Shown piece after piece: positions 41,982 to 49,403 of a DNA stretch of 58,325 bases; position 1 is the first letter of the stretch; each line of letters begins with the position of its first letter. The notes below the pieces were generated by a model. It saw nothing but the letters and a program-made list of their open reading frames with translations. It was not told the DNA's origin and did not search any database. A program made the translations under genes and the position numbers. Origin of the DNA: a virus; the IMG/VR virus record IMGVR_UViG_3300021289_000002, positions 1 to 58,325 of that record; one strand, 5' to 3'.

Positions 41982-42202
41982 AAGCCCGCTACATGGTTAC
42001 AAATCATCCGGGCGTCGTTGTTGTGCTCCGCGTCGAGCTCGACAACGGCGAAACGGCTTCGACCACGCACGGCTTTCAAACGGTGTTCGAGGCCAATGAA
42101 TATTGCCGGCGCAATTTAGCGGATCGCGGCATCACTGAGCCACCGGCGCAAACTTGGGAAAACGGTTGCCCGACCTGGGCCTATCCTTGGGTGCAACTAT
42201 GA
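41978..42202 (+). CDS. Hypothetical small protein
   Basis: 74 residues, ATGA overlaps at both ends. A strand (VVVVLRVELDNG) and a helix (FEANEYCRRNL) followed by a Pro/Trp-rich end (CPTWAYPWVQL). No family recognised. Confidence 0.55.
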   Translation: MKARYMVTNHPGVVVVLRVELDNGETASTTHGFQTVFEANEYCRRNLADRGITEPPAQTWENGCPTWAYPWVQL

Positions 42203-42465
42203 TCGAAGCGTGCCCGCCAACAAACGATCCGGTGATTAAAGACCTGTGTGCCCATCTCAACCGGATCATCAAAGCCAAGTTTTATATTGGCCTTTTGAAC
42301 GATGAAGCGGCATCGGGATTCTACAGCCACGCCCAAAGCGTTAAGGAGTGCAGACGCGAAGCGCTGGCGCACCTCAGAAAATATCCTACCTGGAGAACGG
42401 CCACAGTGTCTGACGCTGCCTCTGGCGTAATCATTTTGCGCCGGGCAGTAATTCGCAACGGATAA
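42199..42465 (+). CDS. Hypothetical small protein
   Basis: 88 residues, ATGA overlap. Contains CPPTND at the N-terminus and SVKECRREALAHLRK in a helix. No family recognised. The stop overlaps promoter copy 2. Confidence 0.5.
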   Translation: MIEACPPTNDPVIKDLCAHLNRIIKAKFYIGLLNDEAASGFYSHAQSVKECRREALAHLRKYPTWRTATVSDAASGVIILRRAVIRNG

Positions 42466-42503
42466 ACTAATTCGTTGACTAATCTGGCGGAGTATGATTT
42501 AAT
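42462..42503 (+). promoter_or_regulatory. Promoter copy 2
   Basis: ATAAACTAAT (42462-42471), TTGACT (42475-42480), 17-base spacer, TTTAAT (42498-42503). Same spacing and flanks as copy 1. It gives a leader of about 85 bases to the DUF932 gene at 42595. Confidence 0.7.
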
Positions 42504-42594
42504 CCTTGTGCCGGTGAATCAGATCGCTCCGTGCGGAGCGGCAGAATTCAACCGGGCCGGTTACTGGCTAAGTGACAAAATGAAAGGTCCTCAA

Positions 42595-43734
42595 ATGTCG
42601 GTTAACCTCTTCCAAGCTCATAATCAATGGGCAACCCGTCCCTCAGATCAACGGTTCCAAAGCCTGGATGCTTTGGCCGCGTCTGTAAACTCCCGCCGGT
42701 TGCGCTCGCGCTCTGTCGATGTGGATGTGTCAAAAGTCAGCGCCAAGGTTGAGAACGAAACAATCGTTTTCAACCGTGGCTTTCAGTCGGTCGAACCCTC
42801 GCACTGGTCATTTGGGCAAATGGCCGGTTGGCTCAAAGCACCCGCAAGCTACCTCCGAACGATCCCAACGGATCTTGCGGTTCAGTGCCTCAATCACGGG
42901 ATCACCGCGCAAGCCAAGGATCTTGGCGCGCTTAAATTCATGGCTATCACTTCCGAGGATGATAGCCTTAACACCCTGCAGGCGGTGACCTCGACAACCT
43001 ACGGCCGCATTTGGGATGCGGACGTTGTGTCCGCAGTTCAGCGCCTAGTCGAGCGCTCTGGCGGTCGCTTCCATAACCCGTTGGCCTATGCCCACAAGGG
43101 CGATCAGCCGGACGGTTTCAAAACCCTGGACTCTTCGCGCTCTGTCCCGAGTGGCTTGTATGCCAGCGATCGCGATGTCTTCATGTTTTTGATCGATGGC
43201 GGGTCAATCTTGGAAGCTGGACCACGCGCAAAGCTCAATCGCGGGTTCTTTTGCTGGAACTCGGAAGTCGGTAGCCGCACGTTCGGCTTGACTACATTCC
43301 TGTTCAATGTCGTTTGCGGCAATAACATCGTTTGGGGTGCGCAGGACATTAACGAAGTGATCATTCAACACCGGGCCAATGGTCCCGCCCGGTTTGACGC
43401 CGAGGCAATGCCCGCGCTTCTCAACTACGTGAACGCCAGCGCCCAACCCATCGAATCAGCGATCCGCAAAGCGCAGGATTTCATGATCCCGCGCGCCGGT
43501 GGTTTCATCCTTCCTTCCGACATTTCGGACTTTGCCAACCGTCACGGCAAATTCACCAAAGCCGAAATCAAGAGCGCGATTGACTTCGCCAAGGCCGAAG
43601 AAGGGGACTGCGTTACGCTCTGGCAGCTTGTGCAGGGTTTCACCGCCTACGCTCGGGGCCTGGATTGGATTGACGCCAGGATCGACCTGGAAACCCGCGC
43701 GGGACGGTTGCTCGACACTGTTTCCGGCCTTTGA
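42595..43734 (+). CDS. DUF932 phage/plasmid protein
   Basis: 379 residues from ATG 42595; an upstream opening to 42475 would lie inside the promoter. It has the usual DUF932 phrases: SVDVDVSKVSAKVE, PASYLRTIP, SYGRIWDAD-like segment, and the middle RGFFCWNSEVGSRTFGL followed by FNVVCGNNIVWG. This family is common on phages and plasmids; a role in replication or DNA modification has been proposed but is not proven. It is driven by promoter copy 2. Confidence 0.75.
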   Translation: MSVNLFQAHNQWATRPSDQRFQSLDALAASVNSRRLRSRSVDVDVSKVSAKVENETIVFNRGFQSVEPSHWSFGQMAGWLKAPASYLRTIPTDLAVQCLNHGITAQAKDLGALKFMAITSEDDSLNTLQAVTSTTYGRIWDADVVSAVQRLVERSGGRFHNPLAYAHKGDQPDGFKTLDSSRSVPSGLYASDRDVFMFLIDGGSILEAGPRAKLNRGFFCWNSEVGSRTFGLTTFLFNVVCGNNIVWGAQDINEVIIQHRANGPARFDAEAMPALLNYVNASAQPIESAIRKAQDFMIPRAGGFILPSDISDFANRHGKFTKAEIKSAIDFAKAEEGDCVTLWQLVQGFTAYARGLDWIDARIDLETRAGRLLDTVSGL

Positions 43735-43747
43735 AATCAAGGTGTTT

Positions 43748-43963
43748 ATGCCGAAGCCGTATTGCATCATTGCCGTCTCGCCCAATTACTGGGGACGCGG
43801 CCAGACGATCAAGACCGCGCTCGCCAACCTGGTCAAAGCCGGTGGCAAGCGCAAAGGGGCGCAAATGCGCTTTGTTTGCGGTGACGACAAGGCATTTGTG
43901 TCCTCCATGGGCGATCTGATAATCGCTCGCGGATCTGAGTCCTTTCGGCTCACCGAAAAGTAA
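43748..43963 (+). CDS. Hypothetical small protein
   Basis: 71 residues from ATG 43748. Strand-turn pattern (YCIIAVSPNYWGRG; AQMRFVCGDD). Followed by a strong terminator. No family recognised. Confidence 0.55.
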   Translation: MPKPYCIIAVSPNYWGRGQTIKTALANLVKAGGKRKGAQMRFVCGDDKAFVSSMGDLIIARGSESFRLTEK

Positions 43964-43971
43964 CAACCCTT

Positions 43972-44005
43972 GGCCCCGGCGGGCAATCCCTGCCGGGGCC
44001 TTTTT
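43972..44005 (+). terminator. Intrinsic terminator
   Basis: GGCCCCGGC with GGG (43972-43983) pairs with CCC and GCCGGGGCC (to 44000), one-base bulge and CAAT loop, then five T (44001-44005). It ends the DUF932 transcript. Confidence 0.8.
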
Positions 44006-44018
44006 CCTTCCAAAAATT

Positions 44019-44519
44019 ATGAGTGAAATTGACACCTTGAAAGCTCGACTATTGCAGCTCGAGACCACGCTCGCCCGCATCCGTGCCTGTCCCGAGGCCG
44101 AGATTGTCCACAATCTGATCGACGCCTGCGCCACTACGCCAGCGCCCACAGCGCCAGCCGATCCGGATAATTGGTGGCTGATGACCTACGCCTACGATAT
44201 TCCCTGTTTCTTTGACTTCGCCGTGCAGGCCGACAGCGAAGCGGAAGCGCTCGCCAAAATGCAGGCCGCGCTCGCTGCCGGTCTGTTCTCAGGAGTTACG
44301 GGCAAGCCGGACCATTCCGAGCCACGCGGGGATCGGGTCTTTTCTGGCGGAGCCATTGACGCCGAAGAGGCGCCCTTGTACCAGCCATTGGCTGAACTCC
44401 TCGACAGCGCGCCAAAGCCGATGACCGCTCACGATTGGAGCATTGCCAGCGCGGCCTTGACATTGTCTGAACTCCTCGACAATGCGCCAAAGCCGACAGC
44501 CGGAGGAAAGGCCACATGA
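44019..44519 (+). CDS. Hypothetical protein with a short tandem repeat
   Basis: 166 residues. An N-terminal helix is followed by NWWLMTYAYDIPCFFDFAV and a C-terminal pair of repeats, LAELLDSAPKP and LSELLDNAPKP. No family recognised. Confidence 0.55.
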   Translation: MSEIDTLKARLLQLETTLARIRACPEAEIVHNLIDACATTPAPTAPADPDNWWLMTYAYDIPCFFDFAVQADSEAEALAKMQAALAAGLFSGVTGKPDHSEPRGDRVFSGGAIDAEEAPLYQPLAELLDSAPKPMTAHDWSIASAALTLSELLDNAPKPTAGGKAT

Positions 44520-44821
44520 CCAAAACCAAAGCACCCAAGAAAGCACCCAAGCCGGTCAAGCCAAAGCGCTTCCGCTTCCGGCCTAACAAGGACATCGATG
44601 GCAACGGCAACACAAACGACATTCGCGCCGACCGGGGCCTGGAAGCTGCCCAGATCTACGCCATGGCTGCCGGGTATCGACGGATAGATGCCGTTAAATA
44701 TGGCCTCGAAGCGGTGATCCAAGACCTGGTTTGCGACCTTGGCCACTTGTGCGACCGCGAAGGGCTGGACATCGAAGCCATCGCCGCCAACGGGATCGGC
44801 TGCTGGAAGGAGGAAAGATAA
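44516..44821 (+). CDS. Hypothetical basic protein
   Basis: 101 residues, ATGA overlap. The N-terminus is Lys/Pro-rich (APKKAPKPVKPKRFRFRP), probably disordered and nucleic-acid binding, followed by helices. One-base overlap with the next gene. No family recognised. Confidence 0.5.
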   Translation: MTKTKAPKKAPKPVKPKRFRFRPNKDIDGNGNTNDIRADRGLEAAQIYAMAAGYRRIDAVKYGLEAVIQDLVCDLGHLCDREGLDIEAIAANGIGCWKEER

Positions 44822-45051
44822 TGGACTCCCAAGTCAAAGCCGTGGCCAGCCATATCCGCGACCTGGACCGGAAGATCCGCCGCCTGGAAAACGCCCTCGA
44901 ACAAATCGCCAATACCGTCGAAAGCGCCCACGCCATGAAAGGCCAACTCTCGATCTACGAACAAGCCATTGCCCGCATCCTGCGCCGAGCTTGGCAAGTC
45001 CGCACCCATCGGCCAACGCCAGCGCCTGGGGGATCTCCCAAAGCCAAATAA
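44821..45051 (+). CDS. Coiled-coil small protein
   Basis: 76 residues, starting at the last base of the previous stop. Heptad-like helix (HIRDLDRKIRRLENALEQIA) and a basic, Pro-rich end. No family recognised. Followed by a terminator. Confidence 0.5.
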   Translation: MDSQVKAVASHIRDLDRKIRRLENALEQIANTVESAHAMKGQLSIYEQAIARILRRAWQVRTHRPTPAPGGSPKAK

Positions 45052-45069
45052 TCGCCCGTTCCTTTTCAC

Positions 45070-45106
45070 CGCCCCGGCCTGGTTCACCCCCAAGCCGGGG
45101 CGTTTT
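45070..45106 (+). terminator. Intrinsic terminator
   Basis: CGCCCCGGC (45070-45078) and GCCGGGGCG (45094-45102) form a perfect nine-base stem with a 15-base loop and four T (45103-45106). Confidence 0.7.
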
Positions 45107-45317
45107 GCTTGCCTGCCCGTCCCTGACAATTCCCCCATGCCTTGCCCTGCGCCTTTAGCCACCGCAGGCGATGAGCGCCCGCCGGGTATCTGGATACCCC
45201 TCAAATCGTCCTGGACCGTTTTACGCGCTTCCCCACTTCCCCCTTGTGCCCCGATTCTCACGCCTGAGAAAAACATAAACCCTTGTAGCCATCGCCTTTT
45301 CACCGAAAAACCGCTTA

Positions 45318-45352
45318 CCTGGTAAACACCCCTGCCCGCCTGGTTAACACCC
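45318..45352 (+). repeat. Two 14-base direct repeats 21 bases apart
   Basis: CCTGGTAAACACCC (45318-45331) and CCTGGTTAACACCC (45339-45352) differ by one base. The 21-base period is two helical turns, as for iterons bound on one face of DNA. Confidence 0.55.
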
Positions 45353-45405
45353 GGACAACACCTTTCGACCCGGCAGAATCGCCCATATCGCCGCCCAGCG
45401 CCGCC

Positions 45406-45494
45406 TTTTGACCTCGTTTTGACCCGGTCAAACCATCACGCCACGCCCATCTTTGCAGGCCAATCCCCACTTTCCCCCGCCACCCGTTTTGACC
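45406..45494. repeat. TTTTGACC repeats with a palindrome
   Basis: TTTTGACC occurs at 45406, 45417 and 45487. At 45418-45432 TTTGACC and GGTCAAA form a palindrome with a single central C, a possible dimer site. Confidence 0.5.
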
Positions 45495-45531
45495 CCTTGA
45501 CCACGCCCGCCAGCCGATCCTACCTTCCCCC

Positions 45532-46077
45532 ATGACCGAAATACTCACCCCGCCCACTTCCAAATTCCCCGCTCCTGCCACTTCACCCAAATTCGGCGCA
45601 ACCGACCTAACCCCTTCCCAAGCCGGTATCAAATCCGGCATCTCCCGCCGACAACACCGCGTCCGCCTCGCTACCATCGACCGCCTGACCGCTGAACTCC
45701 TCCCCGCAGTAGAACGGCTCGTTGCAGAACCTAAAACCACCATCGCCCCGGAACATGCACGCTCTTTGCAGCGGATTCAGGGCCATTTGGACCGCATCGA
45801 TGAGGCAATGGATACCTGCAAAACTGCCGCAGAATGGCGGGATTTGAGCGCTGCCCGTGCGAAGCTCTTCGAATCGTGGGCCTGGCTGGCGGGAATTCCC
45901 AAGCCCATCGACCATCACAAGCCGGGGAAAGGTCGCGGACCTCGAGCCCTGCCTGCAATGCCCGTCGCGGATCTTCCCGAGCCCGAGGTTATCGAAGCGC
46001 AGGAAACCCCGCCGGAAGCGCCGCTTTCCTTGCCCGAGACCACAACGGGCAGCGTACCGGAATGCGGCGAAACATAA
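45532..46077 (+). CDS. Hypothetical protein with helical core
   Basis: 181 residues. A Pro/Thr-rich start, a helical core (about 45-125, with SLQRIQGHLDRIDEAM) and a Pro/Glu-rich tail. It follows the iteron-like region and precedes the replication organiser, so a regulatory or replication-linked role is possible. A small terminase subunit is another possibility; there is no proof. Confidence 0.5.
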   Translation: MTEILTPPTSKFPAPATSPKFGATDLTPSQAGIKSGISRRQHRVRLATIDRLTAELLPAVERLVAEPKTTIAPEHARSLQRIQGHLDRIDEAMDTCKTAAEWRDLSAARAKLFESWAWLAGIPKPIDHHKPGKGRGPRALPAMPVADLPEPEVIEAQETPPEAPLSLPETTTGSVPECGET

Positions 46078-46453
46078 GTGCCTGCGGTTGCGCGTACTTC
46101 GTTGCGCACAATATACAGATCCTTTAATTGGGCCACTCGACCGGCAAACGCTCGCCTGGACGCTGGGGGGAAAGCATGCTTAAGGAATCTCTTATTTCCT
46201 GGACCGTCCCGGCACCCCCACGCCCGCACCCCGCGCGGCTGGCCGGCGCGCGCCCCTGACACCCCTTACTTTTTTCACACGGTTTTTTGGGATGGACCGC
46301 GGTAACGCGAATGTTCCATGCGGAACTTTTTGGGTTTGATGAAGGCGCCCGTTCCCCCTGTACCCCCTATGTATCTGTATCTGTATGTGTAAATCTCTCA
46401 GACTCGCATAGACAGTTGACTTCGTTTACGTAAACTTGTTACCATTCTTGTAA
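46078..46453 (+). other. Long non-coding stretch before the replication-organiser gene
   Basis: 376 bases. GTTGCGC is repeated near 46085 and 46101; short TATCTG repeats occur near 46373. The last 40 bases hold a promoter candidate with a palindromic operator. I see no credible gene; a 75-codon frame from 46078 lacks support. Confidence 0.4.
46416..46444 (+). promoter_or_regulatory. Promoter with palindromic operator
   Basis: TTGACT (46416-46421), then the perfect 12-base palindrome GTTTACGTAAAC (46424-46435) inside the spacer, then a weak -10 TTACCA (46439-46444). The start would be close to ATG 46454, giving an almost leaderless message. A repressor bound on the palindrome would block the promoter. 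Confidence 0.5.
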
Positions 46454-46900
46454 ATGGATACCTACGTAAAAGTGTTTCAAAGCATCCTTGATTCAACCAT
46501 TTGGCAGGAGGATTTGCCGACAAAAGTTGTGTGGATCACGCTCTTGGCGATGAAGGATCGGCATGGGTATGTTGGGGCGAGCGTGCCTGGCTTGGCGCGT
46601 CGGGCTGGGGTAACGCTTGAGCAATGCGAGGCGGCGCTGACCAAGTTCAAATCACCGGACCCGTATTCGAGAACGAAGGCGCATGATGGCCGGCGGATCG
46701 AGGATGCCGAATCGGGATGGACAATTTTGAATCACCATTTTTACCGGGACAAAATGAATCCGGAGGACCGGCGCGAGTATCAACGGATCAAGCAGGCGGA
46801 GTATCGCCGACGGCGCAAGGAGCGTCGTAACGAGGCTGCCTGCAGCGGGGCGCAACAGGCCATTGTTGAGGGGTTGAACGAAGCCAATGGGCACGCATGA
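46454..46900 (+). CDS. Replication-organiser-like protein
   Basis: 148 residues. N-terminal YVKVFQSILDSTIW, GYVGASVPGLARRAGV and DGWTILNHHFYRDK-like phrases mark the winged-helix phage protein family used near replication genes. The C-terminal part is highly basic (RRRRKERRNE). It may load helicase or bind origin DNA. Preceded by the regulated promoter. Confidence 0.65.
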   Translation: MDTYVKVFQSILDSTIWQEDLPTKVVWITLLAMKDRHGYVGASVPGLARRAGVTLEQCEAALTKFKSPDPYSRTKAHDGRRIEDAESGWTILNHHFYRDKMNPEDRREYQRIKQAEYRRRRKERRNEAACSGAQQAIVEGLNEANGHA

Positions 46901-47166
46901 TTTTCAATCCTCGGAAGTGGAACGCGGCGCACCCGGAATTCAACCGGCGGGTATCAAAACCGGTGTATGCGGCAGGGGCCCGGCGGAAGTTGCTGGCGCG
47001 GAATGAATTTTCGGCCGGGTCGGCGATCTTTACTCGGGTCGATGGGATTTGGCGTTGCACGGAGGCGGAGCCGGCGCTCAAATTTTTGCTCAGGCTCGAG
47101 CCGATTGCGGCCAAGATGGATTTGATTAAGCGCGGTTTTAGCTGGGAGTGGCAGGCGGCTTCATAA
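46897..47166 (+). CDS. Hypothetical protein
   Basis: 89 residues, ATGA overlap with the previous gene. Basic N-terminus and mixed strand/helix content (WRCTEAEPALKFLLRLEPIA). Its end overlaps the end of the convergent DUF1643 gene by six bases. No family recognised. Confidence 0.5.
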   Translation: MIFNPRKWNAAHPEFNRRVSKPVYAAGARRKLLARNEFSAGSAIFTRVDGIWRCTEAEPALKFLLRLEPIAAKMDLIKRGFSWEWQAAS

Positions 47167-47658
47167 TTTTTTCGGGAGTGGCCACGGCTCGGGGATGGTT
47201 GAGCCTCGCAAATAGAGCGGATGGGCCGGCGTGCCGTCGCCGTTTATGGCAAAAGCGTGCAGGTTGGGAATCATTGTCCGTACGACGTCGCCGCGGTTCA
47301 AATACCAGCCATGGACGCCCCAACAGGCGACCACCAAGTCAGCTTTGAGGGCGATCTCGCGCAAGTATTTGTCGTTTTCCGGGCCGATAGGGTCCGGTTC
47401 CTTGAGTACGATCATCGGGTCCGTGGCGCGGTAGGCAAAAAGGTTGGTCATCCACATCGTAGTAAAGCCCCAGGCGCGCGCGAAGCTCATGAGCCGGCGG
47501 ATCGTCGGGTCATCTCGTTTTTCATCGGCCGTACTGGGGTTCAAACCGATGAACTGGACGGTCGAGCCGGAGAATGGGCGCCAGAAACCGAAGCTTGGCG
47601 GCAGCATGCGCAAGAGCGTGTACCGGTACCGCCGGTCGGGTGAGAAGTGGCAAATCAT
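47161..47658 (-). CDS. DUF1643-family protein
   Basis: 165 residues. Motifs typical of DUF1643: FIGLNPSTADEKRDDPTIRR (about 37-56), TNLFAYRATDP (about 71-81), DPIGPENDKYL and VVACWG. The family is widespread on phages and plasmids and looks like a small nucleotide- or nucleic-acid-related enzyme, with no proven reaction. No ribosome site is visible. Confidence 0.8.
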   Translation of the reverse strand: MICHFSPDRRYRYTLLRMLPPSFGFWRPFSGSTVQFIGLNPSTADEKRDDPTIRRLMSFARAWGFTTMWMTNLFAYRATDPMIVLKEPDPIGPENDKYLREIALKADLVVACWGVHGWYLNRGDVVRTMIPNLHAFAINGDGTPAHPLYLRGSTIPEPWPLPKKL

Positions 47659-47747
47659 TTGGGCAACTTACTGAGCAATTTTGAAAAGCGCGCGGCGAAG
47701 CTCCTTTTAGGATCGTAGCGCTCGAGCGGTGCAAAGCGCAATCTCAT

Positions 47748-48077
47748 TTAGGCACTATCGTCAACAAATCCGGGCATGTTTTCGTACGGTCTCGGCTCGG
47801 CTTTGTCCGCGATCTGCGGAAGCTCAAATCGGCTCACGGGCACGTTGCGGTAGCGCTCCATTAGGCCGCGGGCGATCTCTTCGCTCACCGGACTAATCGA
47901 GTAGATCGAGCCCGGAGAATAGAAGCGCGTAAAGCCGGGCTCGCCATTGAGCGGGGGGACGTCCACGCGCAGGAACGCGCCGCCGGCAAGCGTCGCTTCG
48001 GTTGCTTTGCCGCAGATTTTTTGATGGCCCATTAGCTCAACGAGCGCCCAAGTATCTAAGGTCTGTCCAGCTTCCAT
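47748..48077 (-). CDS. Hypothetical protein
   Basis: 109 residues. TWALVELMGHQKICG and GGAFLRVDVPPL match a small phage family of unknown function, with the acidic C-terminus FVDDSA. The start overlaps the HNH gene end by 22 bases. Confidence 0.6.
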   Translation of the reverse strand: MEAGQTLDTWALVELMGHQKICGKATEATLAGGAFLRVDVPPLNGEPGFTRFYSPGSIYSISPVSEEIARGLMERYRNVPVSRFELPQIADKAEPRPYENMPGFVDDSA

Positions 48078-48562
48078 GCTTTTCCTTTATTGATCCGACA
48101 TATCATTTGCTGAGTAACGCCAAATGCCTTGGCAATTTTGCTCTGAGAGATTCGGTCAACGATCATGCTTCGTATTGACTCAACATCAGCAGCACTCAGT
48201 TTGGCACATTGGTGTACCTCGCCACACAGGTAAGTCCCATGCTGGCGTCTATGTGACTGGTTAACCGTCGGCGTTACCCAGTCCAAATTTTTTAGGTTAT
48301 TATTCCACTTATCTCCGTCCAGGTGCGCCCCTTCGTAGCCGTCGGGGCAAGGACCAACAAATGCAGAAAGCACCATGCAATGAGGTCGTCGGTAAAACGT
48401 TTTTCCGTCGCGCCTCAGCGAGAAATGAGGGTATTTACCAAACCTGTTAGGCTTGAGTATTTTGGGAGACTTGCCGATCAGACTGCGAACAGTGCCAGCG
48501 CTGGACACTTCGTACAGTCCTTCAAATCCAACGACTGGACGCCACTCGATTTCATTGCTCAT
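48056..48562 (-). CDS. NUMOD4/HNH homing-type endonuclease
   Basis: 168 residues. NUMOD4 at the N-terminus (WRPVVGFEGLYEVSSAGTV), then a basic strand-rich part and an HNH core with GAHLDGDKWNNNLKNLDWV, and a C-terminal HTH (ISQSKIAKAFGVTQQMI). These endonucleases spread in phages by cutting alleles that lack them. It is visibly more AT-rich than its neighbours, as for a recent insertion. Confidence 0.85.
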   Translation of the reverse strand: MSNEIEWRPVVGFEGLYEVSSAGTVRSLIGKSPKILKPNRFGKYPHFSLRRDGKTFYRRPHCMVLSAFVGPCPDGYEGAHLDGDKWNNNLKNLDWVTPTVNQSHRRQHGTYLCGEVHQCAKLSAADVESIRSMIVDRISQSKIAKAFGVTQQMICRINKGKAWKLDRP

Positions 48563-48810
48563 ATGTTCAAAACTCCGCCGGTGGATTCGAAATCTTTTCG
48601 CTGCGTGGCGCCTGGCCGGCTAAAGCGCGGATGCGGGCCACGAAATTTGATGTTGGTCGGCATGCGGTCGTAGATCGATGGCAGGCTGCTGGGGCGAAAG
48701 CCATCGTGAAAGTGGAGCGCCCGCGGCCGCTGGCAACAGGCGCAAAGGAAGTCGTCGGATTTGCTTGGCAAAAAGACGTGGTTCTCGAGCGGGAACGGCA
48801 GCTTGCTCAT
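48559..48810 (-). CDS. Hypothetical small Cys/His protein
   Basis: 83 residues, ATGA overlaps at both ends. Contains CACC and then HFHDGF, which could bind zinc, and a basic C-terminus. No family recognised. Confidence 0.55.
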   Translation of the reverse strand: MSKLPFPLENHVFLPSKSDDFLCACCQRPRALHFHDGFRPSSLPSIYDRMPTNIKFRGPHPRFSRPGATQRKDFESTGGVLNI

Positions 48811-49403
48811 GGAGTGATGCGCTTAAACGAGATTACGTAAACCCAAGGGTTGGAAATCCAGGGGTGAGCCTTGAAGTTGATCGAGTCCCAAAGCTCCGCA
48901 AATACATCGACGCTCGAAAGGCAGCGTTTCTTATCCACATCGCAACCCTCTTCGATAGCATTCATGGTGGTTATGTTTCTTAGCCGCTCGATGCGGACAG
49001 ATTGAACCTCAAGCGTGATGCGGCTGGCACGTCGCGGCATGAAGATCGACGGCTTCCACGGCAAACCGTATTCTTTCCAATGTGCCGGCTCACCGTCGGC
49101 TCGATAGACTATTTTCCAAAGTGGAGAGTCTGGATCGGGGTCCAGGTTTTGAAGCAGTCCCTCATGCACGCGCGCGAAAGTCTCTTTGACCCAAAGCCGA
49201 TCACCCTTGCGGCCGTACGGCGTGCCATCGTGAACCAGCGCGGCGATCGCTTCATCGCATTGCGATTGCATGAGGTGCGGACAATCCCCGGTGAAGCAGC
49301 CGAAATATTCCGGGTGTTTTATGACGCGGCGGGTCTGCGTCTTGCGGTCCTCGAGTATGGCGCGAACCATCTCGCCACGAAACAGGGCAGGAAGCTCTTT
49401 CAC
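48807..49403 (-). CDS. Conserved phage protein, possible ASCH/PUA-like fold
   Basis: 198 residues from GTG 49403, which overlaps the upstream TGA (GTGA). Phrases found in many phages: AILEDRKTQTRR near the start, GDRLWVKETFA, WKPSIFMPRRASRI and PWVYVISF near the end. This pattern resembles the ASCH/PUA-like proteins thought to bind RNA or modified nucleic acids. Function unproven. Confidence 0.65.
   Translation of the reverse strand: MKELPALFRGEMVRAILEDRKTQTRRVIKHPEYFGCFTGDCPHLMQSQCDEAIAALVHDGTPYGRKGDRLWVKETFARVHEGLLQNLDPDPDSPLWKIVYRADGEPAHWKEYGLPWKPSIFMPRRASRITLEVQSVRIERLRNITTMNAIEEGCDVDKKRCLSSVDVFAELWDSINFKAHPWISNPWVYVISFKRITP

Larger units (their letters stand above)
45107..45531. other. 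Gene-poor region with iteron-like repeats
   Basis: 425 bases with no credible gene and an unusual C-rich composition. Near its end are direct repeats CCTGGTAAACACCC and CCTGGTTAACACCC, and TTTTGACC three times with a palindrome. It may be an origin or a partition/regulator site. Confidence 0.4.

Noticed and set aside
46078-46305. 75-codon frame after the 45532 gene
   Set aside because: Pro/Arg-rich, no start signal, and it lies in a non-coding region with repeats.
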